A DNA stretch of 64,000 bases, from assembly GCF_018143015.1 (NCBI RefSeq), contig NC_054748.1:10523967-10587966 (forward strand), in the 5' to 3' direction. The DNA comes from Lytechinus variegatus (taxonomy: Eukaryota; Echinodermata; Echinoidea; Temnopleuroida; Toxopneustidae). A program made the translations under genes and the position numbers. This document shows positions 12,220 to 22,500 of this stretch, one piece after another. How positions within the stretch are numbered: the first letter of the stretch is position 1; each line of letters begins with the position of its first letter. The notes under the pieces were generated by a model. That model was not told the DNA's origin and ran no database searches. It worked only from the letters and a program-made list of their open reading frames with translations.

Positions 12220-13190
12220 CCCTCCACTAAAATTGAACAAAAAGGCATTATCGTGATATTGGATTATTAATATTGGGAACCACCGTCCACTTCATACAGC
12301 AGCGCTTTATTCAGTCACACGCACGGTTCCCAATTTCCACCTCAATTCACTTTGTTAACAAGTGCGCGTACACAAATCCACGAGTGGTTCCCAAACCACG
12401 ATTTGGCCAGCAAAAAAATATGTAGAAGGTTTATCAAGAATTATCTAACATATGATAGGCAGAGATTTAAGAAGGAAAAGTTGGATACATACCAAAAAAA
12501 CAAAATATAGAATCTAGCTTTATTCCGTCAAAAATTTGAGTGTGTGTAATTCCCAATTGCATCTGTTTATTTAGTCAGAAAAATAAATACCCAATACTCT
12601 TGGAGAGTAGACTAGTCGTAATATCGGTGGACAGTCGTAACCCCGTAACTCTGGTACGGGTGTGGGAGGGGGCTCTTCTTTCTTTGCCTGTCTCTCTTTC
12701 AGTCATTCCAAATCAGTTCATTTTCCATATCTTATCACTTCTTGATCTCATAAATCTTTTCTTCCTCTGTCTTTATGTATATGGGTCAATAAACCCCAGA
12801 AAATTATCCAAGGCCACTGAGATTAATTGAATTGTAAGAAAAAAAAACAAATATATCAAAATTGATGCTTGGTACACTGAGAATTCAGAGTATATACAGA
12901 AAACCTGTTAAAATGTTAGCCCCCCCTTGTTAGAATGATTTTCTTTCATATAATATCACATAGATCATCGATCAACGACCTTATAGTATTAAATGTTTTG
13001 TTTTGTTCGTTTTTTCATAGAAAAAAAAAGGAACGAATATACAAAAAATGATTGAAAAAAGGGAAGAAAAAAAATTGAAAAAAAAAAATGAAAATAATAT
13101 TCAATTAAATCGTTTCCCAAATCTTTATAAAGTGAGTGGCAAAATTAGTCAACTATGACTTATTGCCAAATAAAAACAAGGAATGGAATG
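12220..13190. other. Non-coding AT-rich DNA
   Basis: No gene or clear repeat family was recognised. Bases 13020-13095 are A-rich low-complexity sequence. GGTTCCCAA recurs near 12325 and, inverted, near 12275 and 12390, which may mark a small unrecognised element. Confidence 0.4.
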
Positions 13191-13202
13191 GAATGGAATG
13201 GA

Positions 13203-13558
13203 TACAACTGGGCGTTGTTGCGTGCGCCGGTAATCCAAGCTGTGGGGAAGTTACAAATTGATGCAGAGGTTCGAGGTTCAAGCCCTGGTCACGTCTTTCG
13301 GATGGTGACGTTAAAGGTCGGTCCCAGACGTAAATAATCATATCTGATTGATAAACGTCTGACAAAACTCAAATACACACACACACGATAACTGGGCGTT
13401 GTGTGCGCCTCAAGCTGTGGGGAAGTTACAAATTGATGCAGAGGTTCCAGCCCTGGTCATGTCTTTCAGATGGTGACGTTAAAGGTCGGTCCCAGACGTA
13501 AATAATCATATCTGATTGATACACGTCTGACAAAACTCAAATACACACACACACACGA
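13203..13558 (+). repeat. Two tandem copies of a tRNA-like SINE (family C)
   Basis: Copies lie at about 13203-13380 and 13388-13558. Each contains GGGCGTTG, AGCTGTGGGGAAGTTACAAA, a B-box-like GAGGTTCRAGCCCTGGTCA (damaged in copy 2), GGTGACGTTAAAGGTCGG and a body ending AAACTCAAA(T)(AC)n. The B box and the repeated 3' end suit a tRNA-derived SINE. The two copies are in direct orientation and close together. The family name was not determined. Confidence 0.6.
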
Positions 13559-13685
13559 TAACCGTTATGCAGCGAGAGTTTCGAATCCAAGTTCCCACCG
13601 GAAGCAAGAAGAAAAAAAAAAAACAGACAAAGAAAGAAGGGGGTGTTGGAAAAGTATTTTTTAAAATTAGTGGAGGGGACATAAG

Positions 13686-13719
13686 GAAGTCTTTCCAAGT
13701 ACCCTTGGAAAGACTTCCA
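13686..13719. repeat. Perfect 15-bp-arm hairpin
   Basis: GGAAGTCTTTCCAAG, a TACC loop, then CTTGGAAAGACTTCC form a perfect inverted repeat. Its role is unknown; it may be the core of a small palindromic element. Confidence 0.7.
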
Positions 13720-13799
13720 TATACGGTATATACGGTTTGTGCCCCCACCAAAAATAAAAGAAGTACCGGTAACTTCTGGTTCATTCATCATGTCATGTC

Positions 13800-14717
13800 A
13801 TGATTCTCGTTGTGACGTCCTAGCACTCCAGTGTTATTAACTTACAGCTCTTAACTCCTGAGGCTGAGTCCTAAAAAAATTCCTGAGACTGAATCCCAAA
13901 TTTCCTGAAATTCATAGATATTTCCTTGAATTATCAAGTTTGATTTAAACAAAAATCAGGCAGTAATGCAGCAAGCGTAAATTTGGTCCAGGTGGCCAAA
14001 TCAAGGAATTTAGCATTTTTTGGTTCACGCCCTAGTCTAGACTTTGAAAATAGGAACAAAATTACAAATGTGAGCGTGGAGCGCGAGCGGATAATTTTGA
14101 CTTCATATGGAGGTCAAAAAATTATCTAAATATAACCTGAATATTAATAGTTGCTATGTTGATAATTGTTTAATTGTCATTTTTGTATTTTCCGAAATTT
14201 TGTTTTTATAATAATAATTCATATAATCATGGATTAAATTGATTTGTTAAATAATAGTTTCTATCTATAAATTTATAATCACGTATTAAATTGCTCTCAT
14301 TATCGAGTATGGCATTGGATTGTAATGTGAAGTTACTCTACTTTTTTCTTGGGCTAAAAGAAAAACCTAAAAAATGATGACACAAATTATTTACAGCATA
14401 GATCATTGGATGCCAGGCTCAGGCCATGGTTGCCAGTACGTTTGCAGTGGTACATGTAAGGGGATTGATCTAACCAAGCCAGGCAAGCAAGGTCAACCAG
14501 CAAGCACTTTGTGATGATTGATATTTTATTTAAATATGATCTTGAGATTGTCATCACAAAGCCAAGGCTCTTGTACTTGAGGATAGAACTCTATAGAGTT
14601 TCCCTTTCTCCCAACAAAGCGCGGAGATTGGCGAATCTTGCAATTGTGTGAAATTTTTAAGCTTCCGAAGTTCTGTCTGAGACTGACAGATTGGACCTTT
14701 CTAGTCAATGTTGCTAA
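13800..14717. other. Non-coding; relic of the GCGAG-type repeat
   Basis: GTGAGCGTGGAGCGCGAGC at about 14068 is a diverged copy of the motif filling the 10135-12211 element. The rest is AT-rich with no gene seen. Confidence 0.4.
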
Positions 14718-14721
14718 TTAA

Positions 14722-15503
14722 AGAGAAATTCCAGTAGTTGCAGTAAACACTGATTTCATGAGAAAGTCTGTAAAACCAGGCTTAATTGTCAGAATATCAT
14801 CGAGGATCTAGATCTTGTACAGTCACATAAACTGAACTTTGTGAAATCTTGAAATCTACGCTGAAAAACGTTCACACTGAAGATCACCAACACAGATAGG
14901 CACACGTGGGACAGTGTATTATTATTGCTGGAATAAAGACCCGACGGAAGTGACCGAAACCGCTCTTATTTTGCTTATTTCTCAGCAATTACACAATTTC
15001 ACCCAGAATCATTTGGCACATATACAAACAGACACTTGGGTAGTCATTATATTAGATTCTGTGAAAAGTCATTTTGAGATCGTTACCGAAACTGGAATTT
15101 ATCTTTAAAGATAAATTCCAGTTTTGGTAACGATCTCAAAATGACTTTTTACAGAATCTAATATAATGACCACCCAAGTGTCTGTTTGTATGAATAAAAA
15201 ATATGTGCCAAAGGATTCTGGGAGAAACTGTGTAATTGCTGAGAAATAAGCAAAATAAGCGCGGATTCGGTCACTTCCGTCGGGTCTTTATTCCAGCAAT
15301 AATAATACACTGTCCCACGTGTGCTTATCTGTGTTGGTGATCTTCAGTGTGAACGTTTTTTCAGCGTAGATTTCAAGATTTCACAAAGTTCAGTTTATGT
15401 AACTGTACCAGATCTTCATCCTCGATGATATACTGACAATTAAGCCTGGTTTTACAGACTTTCTCATGAAATCAGTGTTTACTGCAACTATGGGAATTTC
15501 TCT
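14722..15503. mobile_element. 782-bp near-perfect palindrome flanked by TTAA
   Basis: The two arms of about 390 bp are inverted copies with only scattered differences. They meet at a centre reading ATTTATCTTTAAAGATAAAT near 15108 with no spacer. TTAA stands at both outer ends (14718-14721 and 15504-15507) and again at the centre. A single half-unit occurs at about 28686-29069. The simplest reading is two TTAA-targeting elements fused tail to tail at a shared TTAA. TTAA targets are typical of piggyBac-type transposons. No protein is encoded. Confidence 0.75.
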
Positions 15504-15728
15504 TTAAGGTAAATTTTAAAAGCATATCTCAAACAGAGACAAAAAAAAGGAGGAGGATGATGAAGGTGATGCCAGAGGATGGAAGTTGAAAAGATCAGAG
15601 GAAAAATACCGGGATTACTTATTCAGTGAACCATGTTATGATAAAATAGCCTTGTTCTCTGAAGTGTTACATCCTTATTTATCATAACCTTGTTCTCTGA
15701 AGTGTTACATTCTTAGGACTCCATAGGC

Positions 15729-16615
15729 GGTGCTGCACCATCCCGAGTTTGCTCAATCTCGAGATTTTAGCCCGATCAGCCCTCTTTGCGATTAATCTCG
15801 AGATTCAAGAAACTCCGTCTCCACCATCGCACGAAGAGCGATTCTTGCTCGAGCGAGGCAACAGGCGGATATTCCGAGCATGCGCACTTTCGATCTTGGA
15901 GTTTCAACGGCCCGCGCTTTTGAATAACTTCCCGCGATATGCAATCAAGTACATGTACTCTTTCGCCGAATTCGACCGTTGTTATGCAACAATTCAGCCG
16001 CGCTATAATTATAAGCGAGTGAAGTATTCTTCGTTTAATATGATGGCGGACTCCGAGGCAAAGACAGAGGGGAGAGAGAGGGGGGGAGGAAAGAAATGCT
16101 ATTTGCTCACATTTTGCGAAGGAATAAGACGACAATGCTGTCAGTATTGTTATTGACTATGACCATCGTCAGATAATGAGCGCCTCCCCCATCGGTCTGG
16201 TCTCTCCCAAAATCCATTCACGGGGGGCTTGACACCATCGTTGCTGATTGGGGAATTGATGAACGCTATGATAAAGTTGACTTTCGCATGCGTTCGGTAT
16301 AATCGCTGTTTATGTTTTTACCAAGGCGGAAATGGAACGCGAATTGCATTATGGACTGAAGGTCATGAATAAATTAACCCGAGTCCAAACCCGAGTGCGT
16401 CTGCACCTACGAATTAGCGCGATAATTCGTAAATAGCGCGCTATTTTGCAAATAAACCCGAGTTGACTTGGGATTGCAATCTCGAGATTAATCCTATGAA
16501 CTAGCGCGATAATTGCGTCTGCATTACAAACAATCTCGAGATTTTTCAGATCGGGATAATTTGCCGGATGAGAAATAGCGCGCTAATTTGAAAACTCGGG
16601 ATGGTGCAGACGGCC
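15729..16615. mobile_element. Possible DNA element with CTGCACCATCCCGAGTTT ends
   Basis: CTGCACCATCCCGAGTTT near 15735 and its inverse AACTCGGGATGGTGCAGA near 16595 face each other across about 880 bp. The palindrome AATCTCGAGATT and the phrase AGCGCG(C/A)TA recur inside both arms. No clear target duplication and no transposase were found. The 135-codon open frame inside has no recognised domain. Confidence 0.45.
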
Positions 16616-16636
16616 CTCATGTGTAGGGTTATAGGG

Positions 16637-18147
16637 CATAGAGATGTATATTATTGACACTAGAGGGCGGACTTCATCAAATTGCTGTGAATCCATGTTC
16701 GGGGCGGCCGCCATCTTAAAGAGGGCAAGAGCGCGGATTTATAACATACGGCTCTATGGGAGAATATCACATATTTCACTTTTTTACATTATATTTTCAA
16801 TTTAATGCTGTATGCAACGTTAAAATCACAAGGCAAAACCTTTTTAAGTTAAAATATATGATAACCATGCATATTTTATAAAGGAGATGGACTGAACATC
16901 CAGAAAACGGGGGAAAAATAGGTTGCTGTCCCTCATCGTGCATTATATGATGTAGATCAGGGCTTGGTCTGAAGTTTCCCCTCCTTTCAGTTAATTTTGA
17001 GGAAATTAAAGTAGAAATCATTAATCACTGATAATTAAATATGATATTGGAGACTATGCGACGTTATAGCTACATTTAACACCACGGGTGTTAAATCTAG
17101 CAGCCCAATCAATCTGGTGTTGGAGTTATACACTGCCACTGGTGTTAAGATTACCAACATTTAGGATGCTAAAATATATCAACACCAGTCTTGGTGTTCG
17201 ATTTGAACACGAGTCGGAGAACGTTATGAAGTTGACACCATTTGGTGTTCATTTGACACCCTCGAACACCTGCAGAAACGAACATTTAAACGAAAGTTTA
17301 AACCACCCATTGGTGTAAAAAAAATACCAACACCAGCTTTGGTGTTGTTTCACTGTTCGGATTCACACCATTTGGTGTCCGATTTCAAGTTCTTCAACAC
17401 CTGTAGCCTCACGGTGTAACTTAACACTAGGGTATTTTTTTTAAACTACCCCAACAACAGACAGTGTTGAGTTACTCCAGTGAAGTGTAACTAATTTTTG
17501 TTAAAATATTTCTATCCAACACCTGTCACGGTGTTGTTTCAACACTTCTGAGTATTTGGTGTTTATTTTACACTCTAAGTGTTGTTTCAACACAGTATAT
17601 TGCTTGAACACTGCCGGAGTGTCAAATGAGCACCAAGTTGTTTCAACACTTCTGAGTATTGGGTGTTTATTTTACACTCTAAGTGTTGTTTCAATACAGT
17701 ATATTGCTTGAACACTGAGTGTCAAATGAGCACCAAATCAAGAGAACATATGAACACTCTAAAGTGTTAAGTTGACCTTATCTGACACTCTTGTCACGGT
17801 ATATGCTCCCGGTATATGCTATATATTGAATAACTACTACTCAGTCGACCTCGTCGTTTTCCCCCGTTTTCTGGATGTTCAGTCCATCTCCTTTATAAAA
17901 TATGCATGGTTATCATATATTTTAACATAAAAATGTTTTGCCTTGTGATTTTAACGTTGCATACAGCATTAAATTGAAAATATAATGTAAAAAAGTGAAA
18001 TATGTGATATTCTCCCATAGAGCCGTGTGTTATAAATCCGCGCTCTTGCCCTCTTTAAGATGGCGGCTGCGCAATACATGGAATCACAGCCGCATTACGC
18101 GCGCGTCAATGCGAGCAATTACTCTAGTGTCAATATACATCTCTATG
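16637..18147. mobile_element. 1.5-kb long-TIR element with 9-bp target duplication (Mutator-like)
   Basis: Inverted ends of about 300 bp begin CATAGAGATGTATATT and are matched at the right by AATATACATCTCTATG. The direct repeat GTTATAGGG flanks both sides (16628-16636 and 18148-18156). Long TIRs with a 9-bp duplication suit Mutator-like transposons. The interior (17050-17810) is dominated by GGTGTT/AACACC hexamers in both orientations. It includes a direct duplication of about 105 bp around 17530-17740 (TTTCAACACTTCTGAGTATT). No transposase is present, so it is non-autonomous. Confidence 0.8.
18056..18067 (+). promoter_or_regulatory. YY1/TISU-like AAGATGGCGGC motif in the right TIR
   Basis: TTAAGATGGCGGC matches the known YY1 core AAGATGGCGGC. 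The left TIR carries the same motif in the opposite direction near 16715. The right copy points toward the FKBP gene, whose first coding exon starts 1.2 kb away. Binding or promoter activity is only a possibility. Confidence 0.3.
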
Positions 18148-18156
18148 GTTATAGGG

Positions 18157-19254
18157 TCACCCAGGTTTACCAACCACAACGTATGTTACCACGTTTCACT
18201 TATGTATTCTCTTGTTCTTTGAGACAAATGCTTGTTGTTGTTTTTTTTTGCACTCTCAGATTTTTTTTTTGCACTCTCAGATTCAAGTGCAACTATTTAT
18301 CTGTGAAGTATTAAATTCTTTTGATTATGTTTTATACATGTAATTATTAGAAATAGATTGTTGAATGACAATTTTTCATTTGTTGTGTACTGCATCGATC
18401 TACATGTAGATTCCCTACAGGCAGGCAGGTTGCAGTGAACAAGTGGGTAGGGTGACCGAATGCTGGGGAGAAAATGTTCCCTTCCTGTCTTTTTTCTGGA
18501 ATAATTTCCTCCGAATCAATTCATAATTTCTGTAAATTAAAAATCTGTTAAGGGAACATTTCTTTATATTTTATAGTGGATTACTATCAAATTAAATGGA
18601 TATTTGGTCTACATAACTGGTTTGCCCTTAAAATGACTAAATACAGGATATTGGAGCCTGTTATCTGTCCCTGTGCAATTCTCAAATTACTAAACATTTA
18701 TTTAAAATACAAAAAAAGTATTTGCTTACATCGTTATCAATTATCATCTTGACAATGTGACCAGGGACTGATTTTCAGAAATGAAAGGAAGAGAAGAGAA
18801 AAATAACAGGAAATAAGGGGGGGAGGGAGAAAGGAAAAGGATCTGAAAGGGGAGGAAGGAAGGGAAAGGGAAGGGTATAGGAAAAATAACTTAGATAAAG
18901 GGGAAAAAGCCCGAAAAAGCAATGGCGAAAAATTCTTGACTGGTTGCCAGCCAAACTAAACAAAGAAGAAGACAGCAAATTCATCGAGGGTTAGACTTTA
19001 TTGTTCATACATCCACTCTGTGTCTATAGAAATATGCTTTCTTTTGATACTTTTAATCTATGTTTTTAAGTAGGATTAAAGATTGTCCTTTTGAGGATTA
19101 ATGTGCATTGGCAAAGAAGATGGTCAACATTAATAATGAGTCTCAATTATTGACTTCCCCCCCCTGCAATTCACAACATATAAGTGATGTCCCATAAAGG
19201 CAAGGTACCTTGGTTAAAGTGTTTATCATTAAGTTTTCCTTCTCAAATTTTCAG
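18157..19254. other. Upstream or 5'-UTR intron region of the FKBP gene
   Basis: AT-rich with no coding exon recognised. It contains a short duplication of TTTTTTGCACTCTCAGATT (18243-18285) and a purine-rich tract at 18780-18910. It ends in a good splice acceptor, CTTCTCAAATTTTCAG at 19254. The FKBP start codon is therefore probably preceded by an unlocated 5'-UTR exon further upstream. Confidence 0.4.
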
Positions 19255-19273
19255 TCGACAATAAGAGTTGAAG

Positions 19274-19544
19274 ATGACGAACGACAAGGTCACACCATCC
19301 ACCACAACAGAAGAGGAATATCAGCCCTTTCCTGATCCCCTCCTTGGAACTGGACAAGATGTCACCCCTAATGGCGATGGAGGAGTCCTAAAGGCTATTA
19401 GGAAAGAGGGTGATACCATTGAGGAAGATCGCCCATTAAAGGGGGATAAAGTTTTTGTTCATTATATCGGTAGTCTCACAGACGGGACCTTGTTTGACTC
19501 GAGTCGGTCGAGGAATGAGAAGTTTTCTTTCACCTTAGGGAAAG
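19274..19544 (+). CDS. FKBP4: FKBP coding exon 1 (residues 1-90)
   Basis: Begins MTNDKVTPS and runs into FKBP domain 1 with [16 protein letters not shown], including catalytic-pocket Tyr64 and Phe74-Asp75. The donor is AAAG|GTTTGT, phase 1. It completes Gly91 with the next exon. Confidence 0.95.
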
Positions 19545-22500
19545 GTTTGTGACCAAGGATTCAGTTTTATCTGCATTGGATGAAAATTAACAAAAATTCA
19601 ATGAATTTAATTAGTATTAATGGACATTACAATGAATGTTCATCTTGGTTAGCCCATAGTGGTAGGGTTCTCATTATCCAGAATAGTAACTACTGCAAGG
19701 AAAAGTATAACTAGAAAGATTAAAATAAAATAATTTTTAAGATATACCATTTTCAGTATGGTGTATGCGGTACAGTTCCAGATGAAAAACGTTATAACTG
19801 TCATTGCTTGTTTACAATCTATGTAGGCAATGCCATGAAAACAACATAAAAACTTTTTAAATTGCAAAGTGGCAAATTTTTCTGAAATCCATTCATTTGC
19901 CTTGTCATTAATGTTCATTAATTTATGCTATTTTTAAGTATGAATCTAAATAGGACATTGATGATTGTTGCCAATTTGGAGATTGAAAGAATATTGATTT
20001 CATGAAATGAAAGTAATGAATGTTTACCCCAAAAATAATCATCAGCATTTATAGTAGTCTGCAGGCACAGAATCTGCATTATGCACTTGAAATTCTTTTA
20101 GACTGGTGAATGAAAAGTAAGTGTATTGCATGAAAGAAGAAACAGAAAGAAGGGGACAGGCACAAATACAAAAGTTAAAGCAGGAATGGGGTTCTGAGTC
20201 AAAAGTTTGATTATTTTCACCTGTGGAATATTTATTTTTTTTTCAATTTTCTTAATCTTCATCATTTTTCTTTTGCTTCTCTAGGCGAAGTAATTAAAGC
20301 ATGGGATATGGGTGTTGCTACAATGAGAAGAGGAGAGATAGCTGTATTCACATGCAAACCAGAATATGCCTACGGCAAAACAAGTAAGTGGGACTACGAA
20401 GTGATAAACTCATACAAGTTGGTTCGAGTCTAAATGTAAACGAAGCAGAAATTTAAATGTTGAAATGAATCCTTTTTTTTTATCTAAGTCAGTATTGATA
20501 CTGTCCAAGTCCACATTTTGTTTCATTTGTTCTTGAGTTAGCAGATCTGGGACCATTTTATATACAGGAAGATTTTTGTAAGTTATAATGCGTATGACTA
20601 TGACATGGATCTGATTTACCATCTCGGAACATATTCCATTTGTATTCAGAATCATTTTTAAATAAAAATGATCGTATGAATACTGATATTGTAATTGCGA
20701 TGGAAATGAAAGCAAATCCAGTTCAGATGATCTTTGTAGGTTTGCATGGTGGAGTTTATAACATGGAGAAGGTTTATGGTTCACCTTGTGTAATATGAAG
20801 AAGGGAAAAGAAATACAGACAGAAAAATTAAAATGGAAAGACAAGAAAGGATGCAAAAGAGAAATTAGGAACTCTTCTTATAAGTGAGTGAAGTCCTGAG
20901 AAGGTCTGTAAACCAGATGAGATGAGCTGAGTGTGGCTTGAGTAGTGATGGTTTGAGTAGTAGCAGGCTGCTTGAGTAGCGATGGTTTGAGTAGTAGCAG
21001 GCTGCTTGAGTAGTGATGGTTTGAGTAGTAGCAGGCTGCTTGAGTAGTGATGGTTTGAGTAGTAGCAGGCTGCTTGAGTAGCGATGGTTGAGTAGTAGCA
21101 GGCTGCTTGAGTAGTTGAGTAGTAGCAGGCTTCACTTTCAAGAAAAGAATACCTCTAATTTCTCTTTTGCATCCTTTCTTGTCTTTCCATTTAAATTTTT
21201 CTGCCTGTATTTCCTTTCCCTTCTTCATATTACACATGGTGAATGGTAAACCTCCACATTAAATCCAGTTTAATATAGTGAAACAGGATATAATGTAGCA
21301 ATCTGAATCCAGTTTCGGCTTTATTCCAATCACAAAGCAGACTTGTAATTTTAATACCTAAATGTAGAATTGCTCCGAACTTCAAATTCACTACCAGTCT
21401 TTGACCCACTATTACTTATAGGCCTAAAAAAACAGAGAACAATAGACTTGGTCCACTGATTTGTTGTTTGGATCTATTCTCTGTTTTTGGTGAATCAAAG
21501 ATAGCTGACTGGTAGTGTAAGACAAGTTTACTTGTTTGAACTTACAAATTTAATGGAAAATGCGATTGGTTAAATGTCATGTCACATTGGATCATATAGC
21601 GTGTTGTGGGCTTAACTCACAGGCAGCTCAGTGGTTAGTCTCCGGACTTTGAAACAGAGGGTCGTGGGTTCAAATCCCAGCCATGGCGTAGTTTCCTTCA
21701 GCAAGAAATTAATCCACATTGTGCTGCACTCAACCCAGGTTAGGTGAATGGGTCCGTGGCAGGAATTTATTCCTTGAAATACCAAGCGCGTAAAAACTGC
21801 TTGAGCTACAGCCAGGGTAATAATATCCAAGTCCTTTGGAAGCGTATAGAGACGTTATTTGTCATGCACTATACAAGAACTGACTATTATCATTATTATT
21901 ATGAGACACTCACCAATATCATGCAAAACTACACTGTAGTATTAGGAAAGTTGGTATGCAACTAATTACTTCTTATCTGTTTGACCAGGTAAAGGGAAAA
22001 TTCCAGCGAATTCTAGTTTGTATTCAACTGTAATTATTACTTCTTATCTGTTTGACCAGGTAAAGGGAAAATTCCAGCGAATTCTAGTTTGTATTCAACT
22101 CTAATTATTACTTCTTATCTGTTTGACCAGGTAAAGGGAAAATTCCAGCGAATTCTAGTTTGTATTCAACTGTAATTATTACTTCTTATCTGTTTGACCA
22201 GGTAAAGGGAAAATTCCAGCGAATTCTAGTTTGTATTCAACTGTAATTATTACTTCTTATCTGTTTGACCAGGTAAAGGGAAAATTCCAGCGAATTCTAG
22301 TTTGTATTCAACTGTAATTATTACTTCTTATCTGTTTGACCAGGTAAAGGGAAAATTCCAGCGAATTCTAGTTTGTATTCAACTGTAATTATTACTTCTT
22401 ATCTGTTTGACCAGGTAAAGGGAAAATTCCAGCGAATTCTAGTTTGTATTCAACTGTAATTATTATTTCTTATCTGTTTGACCAGGTAAAGGGAAAATTC

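Noticed and set aside
15749-16156. 135-codon open frame as a possible host exon
   Set aside because: No recognisable domain, overlapping frames on both strands, and it lies between inverted ends of a putative element.
18060-18314. 84-codon frame starting at the AAGATGGCGGC ATG
   Set aside because: The first part lies in the TIR of the 16637-18147 element and the rest is T-rich with no domain.
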